Below, in pieces: positions 44,400 through 55,145 of a stretch of 64,000 bases of DNA (position 1 is its first letter; every line of letters begins with the position of its first letter). Source of the stretch: Eutreptiella sp. 'Long Island Sound 2002' (lineage: Eukaryota; Euglenozoa; Euglenophyceae; Eutreptiales; Eutreptiaceae). A program made the position numbers and the translations under genes. Where the stretch lies: NCBI GenBank assembly GCA_964036045.1, contig OZ038382.1, forward strand, positions 133,476,442-133,540,441. The letters are read 5' to 3'. The notes under the pieces are model-generated. The model ran no database searches. It saw nothing but the letters and a program-made list of their open reading frames with translations, and was not told where the DNA came from.

Positions 44400-45600
44400 A
44401 CCCGCTACCGACCGACAACGGAACGGCGGCACCCAGGAAGGCGCAGGCGGAGCGACCCACTCAGAGGCCGGCCCTGGGAAGGCGGGGGCGTGGACCAGAG
44501 CGAGGAGATCACTACCCCCCCTCCCTCCCCCCCCCTGCCGCACTGATCCACTGGCGGCTGACCGGGCCGCGCCTGACGCCCACGGCCGCCCGGCAACCCC
44601 CACAGCACGAGTATGCCCCGGGGGGGCGCGCCGGAGACAAAGGATGACAGGGGCGGGGGACACGGGCCACCCAACTGGGCAGGGGGGCGGGGAGCAGCAG
44701 GGCGGACCCCCCTCCCCCCTCTCCCCCCCCACTTCCCCCCCGGCCTGCCAGCTGCACGCCCCGGCCCTCCGCCCTCCTGGAGCCCAGGGGACGTCCCCCC
44801 TCCCCCAGAAGGGAGCGCGACACCAGGGGGGGGGACGCAGCCGGACCCGCACGCCGCGCGCCCCGGCGCCCCACACCGCCTGCTCCCGGGGCGGTCGCGG
44901 CCGACGGGCGAGCCCGCGCCAGCGCGCCAAAGCGACGCACGGACCACGCCTGGGGGTTGCACGCGACGACGAACCGGAACAGTACCGGGGCCGCGCCCCC
45001 AATGACCAGAACATCGCCAGTGACACCCGCAATGTTGCCCTCGGTGAGTGCAGAGGGGGGGGTTCGGTCTGTCGGAGCCCCCGGGGGAGCGGCTCACAGG
45101 CCGCCCCTCCCCCCCCCCCCCCCGAGCCAGGCGGGCCGCACCCTGTGCACGGGGCGGCCCCGCGACCCCAACCAAATGCGAACCCCGGGGGGGGGAATGC
45201 ACCAGCGACGAGAGGGGGGCAGGGTAGGGAACCGCAGGCCCCCCCCCAGAGGGAGGGCAGGGGAGCCGCGGCGCGACCCCCCCCCCGTGCCCCCCACCGG
45301 CCCGCAAGCCGCGGGGGCTCCAGCCCCCACCCCCCCGAGGCAGAGGGGAAGTCCCCCCTCCCCCCGGCGGGACCGCAGCGCCCGAGAGGGGGGCCAGAGC
45401 AAGCCCCGCCCCCCCGCCCCAGCTGCCTGCACCCGCAAGAACCGCGGCGAACAAGCGGAGGGCGCCAACACGCCAGGGCGCCACACAGACCGCGCCCGGA
45501 GACGGCAAGCGAGCACGAACCGGAGCGGTATGGGGGCCACGCCCTCCATGACCAGAACGACGCCAGTGACACCCGCATTGTTGGCTGCTCAGGGGAGGCA
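44400..45600 (-). repeat. About 0.54-kb tandem unit next to dispersed repeat copy 2
   Basis: CACGAACCGGAGCGGTATGG...ATGACCAGAACGACGCCAGT followed by GACACCCGCATTGTTG (about 45,510-45,585) matches GACGAACCGGAACAGTACCG...ATGACCAGAACATCGCCAGT followed by GACACCCGCAATGTTG (about 44,964-45,044), 541-546 bp apart. A weaker third copy may start near 44,410. The intervening DNA is diverged and full of C runs. It occupies the same place relative to the inverted 0.8-kb repeat as the 418-bp array does for copy 1, but the sequences differ. Confidence 0.55.
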
Positions 45601-45729
45601 GAGGGACGGAACGAGGCAGGGCGACCTCCCGCACAACTGGCCCCCCTTGCCGCACAAACGGGTGCACGGCGCAGCCCCCCACCGCACCCCATCCCACCCC
45701 CCGGCACAGGAACGCCCAGGACACGCAGA

Positions 45730-46585
45730 CCCACCCGACGAGGGGCGCACAACCCCGAGCCAGGTAGGGGGGAAACGGGACCGGGCCGCCCCCCCCCCCA
45801 AGCACGCCAAACAGAGCAAGGGACCGGGGCAGGATGGGCGGAGGGGCACGGACCGTGTGGAACGGCCCTACCAGCGCCCAGCGCCCGGACCGCGCGAGGT
45901 GCGCGCGCCACACCAACTGGGGGAGAGGAAGGGGGACGCGGACGCCGCGGGAGCGCGAGCGCACACACACACAAAGAGCACGCGGGGAATACCAGAAGGG
46001 CAACCGGACCGAGCTCGCGGAACGCACAGACCGCATGGAATGGCGTACCAGCAGGCGAGGGCTAAGGGACAACCGGACGGGACGGCCCGCCACACACAGC
46101 GCGGGGCACGCGGGGCGGGAAGGGGGAAACGGGGGAGATAGGACACCAGGCACCGGCCCGGGCCGCCCGAACTGGCCGCGAGCGCCGCGCACACACTGTC
46201 AGGGCACTGCAGCCGCCAAGGCAGTAGTGGCGCACTGCGCAATGCCCCAATCCACGGCTAGGCAGCCACCGCGCCAGCCAAAGGGGGTCCCACTGGCGAC
46301 AAGCCAGTAGCACGGACCGGGCAGCACCGGTGCCCCGGGCGACCACGCATCAGGGAGGCGACGCAGTGTGTAAGCGCCCGCAGCCAGGGCTGCAAATTGA
46401 TGCACTGACCAGGGAGTGGCGAAAAGGGGAAGCCAGGGGGGGGACAGGGCTCCGAGCCCTGTGAACCGAGGGGACTCCACCACCAGGCAGGAGGTGTGTC
46501 TCGGAGGGCCGGTGGGCAGGATATCACCTGGCCCGACCGGGTGGCCCCCTGGGGCCGAAAGGCGTCTAGTACCCACAAACCTCCT
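45730..46585 (-). repeat. 0.8-kb dispersed repeat, copy 2 (inverted)
   Basis: Read on the minus strand from 46,585 it gives TACTAGACGCCTTTCGGCCC, CGGGCCAGGTGATATCCTGC, GCTACTGGCTTGTCGCCAGT and CCTGCCCCGGTCCCTTGCTC, matching 3,335-4,140 in order over the whole length. Both copies then enter a G-run-rich tandem array. The pair forms an inverted repeat spanning about 42 kb. Confidence 0.8.
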
Positions 46586-47330
46586 GGCGCTAGGCACGTC
46601 GCAATTGCAGATTGGACTGGGAAATTGAGGTTATTTGGAAGACGCAAAACGTTCGAAGTACCGGTCACCGTGGCCAAAGTGGAAGTCATTGACCGGTGCA
46701 CCTGTGTGGTGGACCGGGTACATGGTTGCAGATCTGTCACTGCAGACCCTCTTTGTGCGGAAACAACTTCAAATGAGGGCTTAGAGACAAGTTTCTGTGC
46801 CGATGACACAGACACAGTTCAGTACTGGCGAAATGATCATTGTCTCCGAGCAGGACGAGCAAAAGTTGGGGTGCAGCTTAACAGCTTGCGGTGTCGCGAA
46901 TATTGAAGAGACACCACCGACCCGTTTCCGGGACTTGCAGTACCAGTTGTGGGCTGTCAACAAACCTCTTCGTGGATTACTGAAGAGGTAGGGTGGCCCC
47001 TGAAGACGCTGAAAAAGGCAAAGATCACAAAATTCAGGGTTCAACCATGACTTCTGTGGGCTGTATTATCATCTCGATTTTGTCCGCTTTAGGAGTCCTT
47101 TTCCCCACTTTGGATACAAATCCTTCCAGGATTTTTGCCGCAACTCAGGCTTAGTCCTGGGTACATGATCCCAGAGGAGACGCGGGATAGAAATTCATAA
47201 TAAGATACTCGTTAAAGGTCTCGCGATTCAGAGTATGCAATGCAACGGAAAATGCTGCTGTGTGTGTGATCAGCGCCCTGGGTCATGCAAGGTAGGCAGC
47301 CTATGTGATCCACCTGTGTTTAGGCACAAG
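46586..47330. other. Non-repetitive, less GC-rich stretch; coding status unclear
   Basis: Composition falls to about half GC. Short frames on both strands look protein-like: + strand KVEVIDRCTCVVDRVHG up to 46,906, + strand VSEQDEQKLGCSLTACGVAN up to 46,991, and a minus-strand frame at 47,044-46,781 with several Cys. They overlap, so at most one can be real. No family, start context or splice pattern decides the matter. Confidence 0.35.
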
Positions 47331-47366
47331 AACACAGCGCGTGTTTTTTTTTGTTTGCCGCCGTGG

Positions 47367-47402
47367 CCTAGCAGGGACGCCACCACACGTACCCCTGCTA
47401 GG
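47367..47402 (+). other. Stem-loop, copy 2 (perfect 10-bp stem)
   Basis: CCTAGCAGGG (47,367-47,376) pairs perfectly with CCCTGCTAGG (47,393-47,402) across a 16-base loop. A T-run precedes it and the flanking bases match 8,505-8,580. A stem kept at two sites 39 kb apart hints at part of a transcribed or mobile short element. Confidence 0.55.
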
Positions 47403-47689
47403 GCTTGGATGGATGGAGTGCTCCGCTGTCGTGCCCCGCCTGGATCGTGGTATCCATGTTGATGCCCTCCTTGTTGTGTGTGTGTATCCGCCCTTGGTTC
47501 AGCTGGGTGGGCGGCTTTGGGTGCACCACTGCACCTTACTTGTCCCACCTGCGGTACGAGAGTCTCGTGCATGGTGGGGGTGCGGAGAGGCGTAGGTACC
47601 AGCACTCACGTCTGGCCTGCTATACCCGGTCATATGCCCGCCTCAACGCGGCAGGTCGCGCCTAGCTCTTGTGCAGGGGGCTGGCAGCC
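47403..47689. other. Spacer, no recognised feature
   Basis: A unique stretch between the stem-loop and the palindrome array. No gene is recognised. Confidence 0.4.
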
Positions 47690-50600
47690 CCGGATTATCC
47701 AGTCCCGGGCGCCAGGCCGCCACCTGTCCCTGGATGTTCCAGTCCGTGGGACGGCGGCTGCTGCTGCTTGTTCCGCTCCGGATGATCCAGTCCGGGGCGG
47801 CTGGTCTTTTTTCATCGCTTAATGCTCGCGTCCTGTTTCGGCCATTCCTTCTTGTTTTGCCCCGGATGATCCAGTCCTGGGCACTTGTTGGCCTCTTCTC
47901 CGCTTCGCTGCATTACCACGGCCTCTTCCCGGTCTGCGCATCACTGCATCACCACGGGCTCTTCCTCTCGGCTTCCACGCTGCTTCACCATGGCCTCGTC
48001 CTCTTGGCTGCCGCTCCCCTTCACCTCCGCGTCGGCCTCTTGTGTACCTCACTGCATCACCACGGCCTTTTCCTCCCCATTGTTGCATTACCTCTCCGCG
48101 GCCTCGTCCTGATCTCCGCTACTTTGCTGTACTCCGGCCTTATCCTGACAGCTGCTTCTCTGCATCACCCCGGCCTCGTCCATTGGTCTGTTACGCTGCT
48201 GCACCACGGCCCTGTCCTCATCTTTGCTGCCGTGCGTCTCCTCAGCGTCGTCCACTTCTCTGCCTCCCTGCATTTCCTCAGCCTTGTCCTATGCGTTGCT
48301 TCCGCTCTTGTCTCCTTTGCTGCACCAACTTGGTCTCGGCCTCCTGTTTCCTTCACCTCTGGCTGCCACTTTCCCCTGGACGCTCCAGCCCGGGGGTTGG
48401 GGACCCCTTCTAGTTGATCCACCCCGGACATTCCTGCCTGGGGCAGCAAACCATCTTTCTGCAACCCCGGTTGTTGTGGCCGCTCCTTCTTATTCTGCTG
48501 CAGATGCTCCAGTCCAGGGCGTCTGCCCACCACGTGTCCCTCCACTTTCGTGTCGTGGTTGCTGTGGCTCCTGCTGCCTGTTCCACCCCGGATGTTCCAG
48601 TCCGGGGCGTCTGGCCGCCCTTCGTCCCCGGATGATCTAGCTCGGGGTGCAGCCGCTCGTGCTGCTCGATCCACCCCGGATGATCCAGTCCGTGGCGTTC
48701 GGCCGCCGCTTGTCCTCAAATGTTCCAGTCCGGGGGGCGGCTGCCCCTGCTCCTTGTTCCGTCCCAGATGCGCCTGTCCGGGGTGCCTGGGGGCCACTTG
48801 TCCCCTGTTGCTCCAGTCCGGGGGTCGGCGGCCCCTGCTGTTTCCTCCGCCCCGGATGTTCCAGTCCGGGGTGTCCTGACTCCTTCCTCCGCATTTTGTG
48901 GTCTTTTCGCTTCGGCCGCTCCTTCTTGTTTTGCCCCGGATGATCCGGTCCTGGGCACTCCATGTCTTCGTCTGCTCTTGGCTGCTTGTGCTCGGCCTCG
49001 TCTTGGTCACCCCTACTCTGCATCTCCTCATGCTCCTCCTCTTTGATGCTCCACTGCTTCTCCTCGGCCTCGTTCCCTTGGCTGCCCCACCTCATCCCCG
49101 CGTCCCTACCCACTTGTGTGCATCGCTGCATCTCCTGGGCCTTGTCCTCATCTTGTTTTCTCTGCTTCTCATCTGCCTCGTCCTGCACAACGCTTCGCTG
49201 TATCTCCACTTCCCTCATGGCCGCTTCACTTGCTCTCCGTGGCCGCCGTTCTCGTCCCTGGCGCCCGTCCGCCGCTTGTCCTCGGATGTTCCAGTCTGGG
49301 GGGCGGCTGCCCCTGCTGCTTGTTCCGTCTCGGATGCGCCCGTCTGGAGCGTCTCGCCGCCACTTGTCCCCAGATGCTCTAGTCCGGGGGGTGGCGGCCC
49401 CTGCTGCTCCTTCCGCCCCAGATGTTCCAGTCCGGGGTGACGTGACTCCTTCCTCCGCTTTTTGCGGTCTTTTCGCTTCGACTGCTCCTTCTTGTTTTGC
49501 CCCGGATGTTCCAGTCCTGGGCAGTCCATGTCTTCGTCTGCCCTTGGCTGCTTGTGCTCGGCCTTGTTGTGGTGACCCCTACTCGGCATCTCCTCGGCCT
49601 TCTCCTCTTTGCCGCTCCACTGCTTCTCCTCGGCCTCGTCCCCTTGGCTGCTCCACCTCATCCCTGCGTCCTCGTCGACTTGTGTGCATCGCTGCATCTC
49701 CTGCGCCTTGTCCTCATCTTGTTTTCTCAACTTCTCATCGGCGTCGTCCTGCACAGCGCTTCGCTGCATCTCCACTGCCTCGCCCTCGTGGCCGCTTCAC
49801 TTGCTCTCCGTGGCCGTCGTTCTTGTCCCTGGCGTTCGGCCGCCGCTTGTCCTCGGATGTTCCAGTCCGGGGGGCGGCTGCCCCTGCTCCTTGTTCCATC
49901 TCGGATGCGCCCGTCCGAGCGTCTGGCCGCCACTTGTCCCAAGATGCTCCAGGTCCGGGGGATGGCGGCCCCTGCTGCTTTTCCCGCCCCGGATGTTCCA
50001 GTCCGGGACGACGTGACTCCTTCCTCCGCTTTTTGCGGTCTTTTCGCTTCGACCGCTCCTTCTTGTTTTTCCCCGGATGTTCCAGTCCTGGGCACTCCAT
50101 GTCTTCGTCTGCCCTTGGCTGCTTGTGCTCGGCCTCGTCTTGGTCACCCCTACTCTGCATCTCCTTGGCCTCCTCCTCTTTGCCGTTTCACTGCTTCTCC
50201 TCGGCCTCGTTCCCTTGGCTGCTCCACCTCATCCCCGCGTCCCCGTCCACTTGCGTGCATCCCTGCATTTCCTGGGCCTTGTCCTCATCTTGTTTTCTCT
50301 GCTTCTCCTCGGCCTCGTCCTGCACGGCGCTTCGCTGCATCTCGCCCTCGTGGCCGCTTCTCTTGCTCTCCGTGGCCGTCGTTCTCGTCCCTGGCGTTCG
50401 GCCGCCGCTTGTCCTCGGATGATCCAGTCCGGGGGGCGGCTGCCCCTGCTCCTTGTTCCGTCTCGGATGCGCCCGTCCGGGGCGTCTGGCCGCAACATGT
50501 CCCCAGATGCTCCAGTCCGGGGGCTGGCGGCCCCTGCTGCTTGTTCCGCCTCGGATGTTCCAGTCCTGGGCACTCCATGTCTTCGTGTGCTCCTGGCTGC

Positions 50601-51145
50601 TTGTGCTCGGCCTCGTCTTGGTCAACCCTACTCTGCATCTCCTCGGGCTCCTCCTCTTTGCCGCTCCACTGCTTCTCCTCGGCCTACTCCCCTTGGCTGC
50701 TGCACCTCATCCCCGCGTCCTCGTTGACTTGCGTGCATCGCTGCATTTCCTCGGCCTTGTCCTCATCTTGCTCTCTCCGCTTCTCCTCGGCCTCGTCCTG
50801 CACTCCGCTTCGCTGCAGCCCCACTTCCTCAGCCTCGTGGCTGCTTCCCTTGCTCTCCGTGGCCGTCGTTGTCGTCCGTGGCGTTCAGCCGCCGCTTGTC
50901 CTCGGATGTTCCAGTCCGGGGGGCGGCTGCCCCCGCTCCTTGTTCCGTCCCGGATGCGCTCGTTCGGGGCGTCTGGCCGCCAGTTGACCCCAGATGCTCC
51001 AGTCCAGGGGGTGGCGGCCCCTGCTGCTTGTTCCGCCCTGGAAGTTCCAGTCCGGGGTGCCGTGACTCCTTCCTCCGCTTTTTGTGGTTTCTTTCGCTTC
51101 GGCCGCTCCTTCTCGTTTTGCCCCGGATGTTCCTTTGTTGGCCCT
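47690..51145 (+). repeat. Interspersed 22-bp palindrome array (CCCCGGATG-TTCCAG-TCCGGGG)
   Basis: The motif CCCCGGATG(T/A)TCCAGTCCGGGG is an inverted repeat: CCCCGGA and TCCGGGG arms around TG(T/A)TCCAG. I count roughly 30 copies, for example near 47,777, 47,862, 48,587, 48,849, 49,418, 49,500, 49,988, 50,071, 50,549 and 51,121. They come in clusters 40-90 bp apart. The intervening DNA is C/T-rich on the + strand (CTGCTTCTCCTCGGCCTCGT), so minus-strand frames read as Glu/Lys/Gln/Arg-rich repeats. Confidence 0.85.
48600..51130 (+). repeat. About 560-bp tandem repeat containing the palindromes
   Basis: TGTTCCAGTC(C/T)GGGGGGCGGCTG recurs at about 48,714, 49,277, 49,849, 50,412 and 50,898 (one ends GATCCAG), a spacing of 563, 572, 563 and 486 bp. 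Each unit also carries TTGTGCTCGGCCTCGTCTTG and CTTGTCCTCATCTTG blocks. On the minus strand each unit opens a frame of about 140-195 codons (MQRSAVQDEAEEKQRKQDED, EHKQPRADEDMECPGLEHPG, KKERSKRKDRKKRRKES). Neighbouring frames are offset, so no single long ORF forms. A charged repeat protein is possible but unproven. Confidence 0.75.
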
Positions 51146-51179
51146 CCCCTTGTTTCCCCTCCCAACCCCCTCCTTTTTT

Positions 51180-51709
51180 TTCTCTTCAGCGCGCCCCCTT
51201 TGTCTCTTCCTTGCTCTGGTTTTCGGCCCCTGGTTGCCTTGGCCCTTGGCGCTTTTTTCCTTTCTTTCCTCCCTCCCCCGGCCTGTGGTTCTTTTTTTGT
51301 GCCCCCCCCCTGTCTCTGGCTTTCTCTGGTTTCCGGCCCCGCATGCTCTTGGCCTTGGCGCTGTATGGTGTTTATTTTGTTTGCCTGCCGCTTTTCGCCT
51401 CTCTCCGTGGTCTCTCGGCTTGTTTGTGTTTCCCGCCCTGCCGTTGGCTGCTCCCTGGTGGTTGCTGCCCCCCCCCCCCCCTTTCATGTCTCGCGGTTTT
51501 CGTTGCTGCCTCTCGGTGCTCGGGTTTTTTTCCTCTTTCGTTGTGCGCCCCCGTTGTCTCTGGCTTTTGCTGGTTTCCGGCCCCGGGTGCCTTGGGCCTT
51601 GGCGCTCCGGGTTGCTTGTTCTGTTGGCCTCCCGCTTCTCTGCTCCCTGTGCGCCCTCGCGTCGTTTGTGTGTCCTGCCTCGCCGTTGGCTGCTCTCTGG
51701 TGGTTGCTG
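51180..51709 (+). repeat. About 250-bp T/C-rich repeat units
   Basis: Units share TGGTTTCCGGCCCCG, CTTGGCGCT, TGTTTGTGT, GCCGTTGGCTGCTC(C/T)CTGGT and GGTTGCTGCCCCCC. Further copies lie inside the following duplication (about 51,830-52,010, 53,640-53,900, 54,080-54,270 and 55,890-56,140). Frames here are artefacts of T/C-rich sequence. Confidence 0.6.
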
Positions 51710-52014
51710 CCCCCCTCCCACCCCTTTCTGTTGCGCTGTTTTTGTCGCTCGGTGCTCTGTTTTCTTTTTTTCGCTCATTCGTGCCCCGCCCCCGTTCTCT
51801 TCGCCCCCGCTGTTTCTGGCTTTCTCTTTCTTCTCGGCTCGGGTGCGCACTCGCCTCTTTTCTGTTTCCCGCCCGGCCGTTGGCTGCTCCCTGGTGGTTG
51901 CTGCCCCCACCCCCGTTTGTGTCTCGCGGTCTTCGTCGCTGCCTCTCGGTCCTGGGTTTTTTTTCTTGCGCCCCCGTCGTCTCTGGCCTTCTCAGGTTTC
52001 CGGCCCCGCACCAA

Positions 52015-52885
52015 AATATGCCATTTTTCATGAAAACCGGCCAAAAATGGCCGTTTTTTTGTCAAATATTGTTTTTTTGGCTTTGTACAAGCAGTTGAAG
52101 GAACCCCCCCCCTAATTTGAGGGTGCTGTTTGCAAAAAAGCAAGTTGTGGTCACACAAAGATCATGACAACACATTTTGTAGCATCCGTATGCACCTCAA
52201 TTTGCCATTTCTCATGGGAAAAACGGCTAAAAATGGCCATTTCTTGGTCAGAAAATAATTTTTTCTGGCCTCAGACAAGCGGTTGAAGACTGCCCCCCTA
52301 TTTTGAGGGTGCTGGATACGAAAAAGCAAATTGTAGGGACACACAGATCACGCAAACACATTTTACAGCATCCGTGCGCACCAAAGTTTTCCGTTTTTCA
52401 CGCAAAAAACGGACACAAAGGGCCTTTTTCTGGTCACATATTGATTTTTTTTGGCTGTGTACAAGCAGTTGAAGGATCCCCCCCCTATTTTGAGGGTGTA
52501 GGATGCAAAGGAACAAGCTGTATGCAAGCACGGACTACGAAAGCACAATCTACAGCATCTGTATGCGGCAAAAATTGCTATTTTGCATGGAAAGACTGCC
52601 AAAAATGGCCGTTTCTTGGTCAAAAATTGAGTATTTTGGCCTCAGACAGGCAGTTGCAGAGCCCCCCCCCACCATTTTGAGGGTGCTGGATGCAAAAAAA
52701 CATGGTGTGTGGACACACTGATTGCCCAAACGGAGTTTAGAGCATTCTTACGCCCCAAAATCTGCCATTTTTCAACAAAATCGGCGAAGAATAGCCATTT
52801 TTTTATCAAAAAAAATTTTTTTTAGCCTGAAACAAGCAGCTGAACCACCCCCCCTCACGATTGGAGGCTGTTCATTGCAAAAAAG
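52015..52885 (+). repeat. 187-bp satellite array in duplication copy A
   Basis: Five diverged monomers: GAGGGTG or its variant at 52,119, 52,305, 52,492, 52,679 and about 52,864, a spacing of 185-187 bp. Each has CAAAAATGGCC(G/A)TTT, a TGTACAAGCAGTTGAAG-like block, a C-run and GAGGGTGCTGGATGCAAA. This is the same family as the block inserted in the RT at 19,471-19,978. Confidence 0.85.
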
Positions 52886-53204
52886 CAAAATACACCAAAG
52901 AACTACATAAAATATGATATTTTGTGCATAAGAAAGGGATGACAGATGAACATTTGAGGTGTTTTTGGCCCTATTTTGCACCGTTTGTGGTCCATTTCCA
53001 TATGGTTCATAGGTAGGCTTTTGTGTGCCTATCCCCGTACACACACATGTTTGAGGCTTAGGGTTGTTATTTTTGAGGAACAATGGGGTAGGAGGAACCC
53101 CCCTCCCTGCTATTTGGGGGGTGTATAATTCAAACAGAAGGTTACTTTTGGTTTTTTTGGGTACAAAACCTATTTTCATGGTTTTTTCGTGCCTATACTA
53201 TACT

Positions 53205-53600
53205 ATACTATACAGGTACACTGGTGTGCAGCACTGTTCTGCTGCACCACCCCAGAGCAGAGAAAAATACTCCAAAATAGGCCGAAATCCAGGGTACTTG
53301 ATGGTTTGGGAGCAAGCTCTGGTGGGAGGAACCCCTTCATCCCTCTTTTGGGGCCAGGAAACCCAAAGAAAATTGGAATTTCTGTTGAAAATCCTCTATA
53401 GGCAGGTACACTGGTGTGCAGCACTGTTCTGCAGGACCAACCCAGAGCAGGCAAAAATACCTCAAAACAAGCCAAATTTCAGGGTTTTTGATACTTTCGG
53501 ACAAGATTCGGGAAGAAGGACCCCCGCCCCCATTTTGGGGCCGTAGAAACCCAAAGAAAAGGTCATTTCTCGCGAAAAACCCCTTTTTGTCGACTTTTTG
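53205..53600 (+). repeat. 188-bp repeat with GGTACACTGGTGTGCAGCAC
   Basis: The block CAGGTACACTGGTGTGCAGC followed by ACTGTTCTGC occurs near 53,214 and 53,402, and again in the duplication copy at about 55,472 and 55,662. Just upstream is (CTATA)n-type sequence with three ACTAT units. Confidence 0.75.
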
Positions 53601-54274
53601 AATTTGCGGAAAAAACAGGTGCTAAAATCATAGGTGGGGTTCCCTGGGCCTTGGCGCTGTGCGTTGTTTGTTTCGTTGGCCTCCTGCTTCTCGGCTCGCC
53701 GTGCGCCCTTGCCTCTTTTGTGTGTCCAGCCTGGCCGTGGGCTGCTTCATGGTGTTTGCTGCCCCCCCCCCCCTTTTGTGTCCCGCGCTTTTTGTCGTTG
53801 CCTCTCGGTGCTCGGTTTTTTTTTTCCGTTGTGCGCCCCCGTTGTCGCTGGCTTTTTCTGGTTTCCTGCCCCGGGTGCCGGCGTCTTGTCGTGTGGTGCT
53901 GCGGTCTGTGGTGTGTTTTGTGCTTTGCCTGGTGTTGTGTAGCGTGCTTGTGTCTGATTGGGTTCCTGCGCCCCCCTCCCACCCCTTTCTGTTGCGCTGT
54001 TTTTGTCGCTCGGTGCTCTGTTTTCTTTTTTTCGCTCATTCGTGCCCCGCCCCCGTTCTGTTCGCCCCCGCTGTTTCTGGCTTTCTCTTTCCTCTCGGCT
54101 CGTGTGCGCACTCGCCTCTTTTGTGTTTCCCGCCTGGCCGTTGGCTGCTCCCTGGTGGTTGCTGCCCCCACCCCCGTTTGTGTCTCGCGGTTTTCGTCGC
54201 TGCCTCTCGGTCCTGGGTTTTTTTTCTTGCGCCCCCGTCGTCTCTGGCCTTCTCAGGTTTCCGGCCCCGCACCA

Positions 54275-55145
54275 AAATATGCCATTTTTCATGAAAACCG
54301 GCCAAAAATGGCCGTTTTTTTGTCAAATATTGTTTTTTTGGCTTTGTACAAGCAGTTGAAGGACCCCCCCCCTAATTTGAGGGTGCTGGTTGCAAAAAAG
54401 CAAGTTGTGGTCACACAAAGATCATGACAACACATTTTGTAGCATCCGTATGCACCTCAATTTGCCATTTCTCATGGGAAAAACGGCTAAAAATGGCCAT
54501 TTCTTGGTCAGAAAATGATTTTCTCTGGCCTCAGACAAGCGGTTGAAGACTGCCCCCCTATTTTGAGGGTGCTGGATACGAAAAAGCAAATTGTAGGGAC
54601 ACACAGATCACGCAAACACATTTTACAGCATCCGTGCGCACCAAAATTTTCCGTTTTTCACGCAAAAAACGGCCACAAAGGCCCTTTTTCTGGTCACATA
54701 TTGATTTTTTTTGGCTGTGTACAAGCAGTTGAAGGGTCCCGCCCCCTTTTTTGAGGGTGCAGGAAGCAAAGAAACAGTCTGTATGCAAGCACGGACTACG
54801 AAAGCACAATCTACAGCATCCTTATGCACCAAAAATTGCTATTTTTCATGGAAAGACTGCCAAAAATGGCCGTTTCTTGGTCAAAAATTGAGTATTTTGG
54901 CCTCAGACAGGCAGTTGCAGAGCCCCCCCCCACCATTTTGAGGGTGCTGGATGCAAAGAAACATGGTGTTTGGACAAACTGATTGCCCAAACGGAGTTTA
55001 CAGCATTCTTATGCCCCAAAATCTGCCATTTTTCAATAAAATCGGCGAAGAATAGCCATTTTCTATCAAAAAAAATTTTTTTTACCCTGAAACAATCAGC
55101 TGAACCACCCCCTCTCCCGATTGGAGGGTGTTCGTTGCAAAAAAG
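54275..55145 (+). repeat. 187-bp satellite array in duplication copy B
   Basis: The counterpart of the previous array, shifted by about 2,260 bp and with point differences such as ACGGCCACAAAGGCCC versus ACGGACACAAAGGGCC. The monomers keep their positions, so the array was copied as part of the 2.26-kb unit. Confidence 0.85.

Noticed and set aside
47690-51145. CRISPR-like or integron-like repeats (22-bp palindromes)
   Set aside because: Spacers between palindromes are themselves repeated and vary widely in length; no cas or integrase genes.
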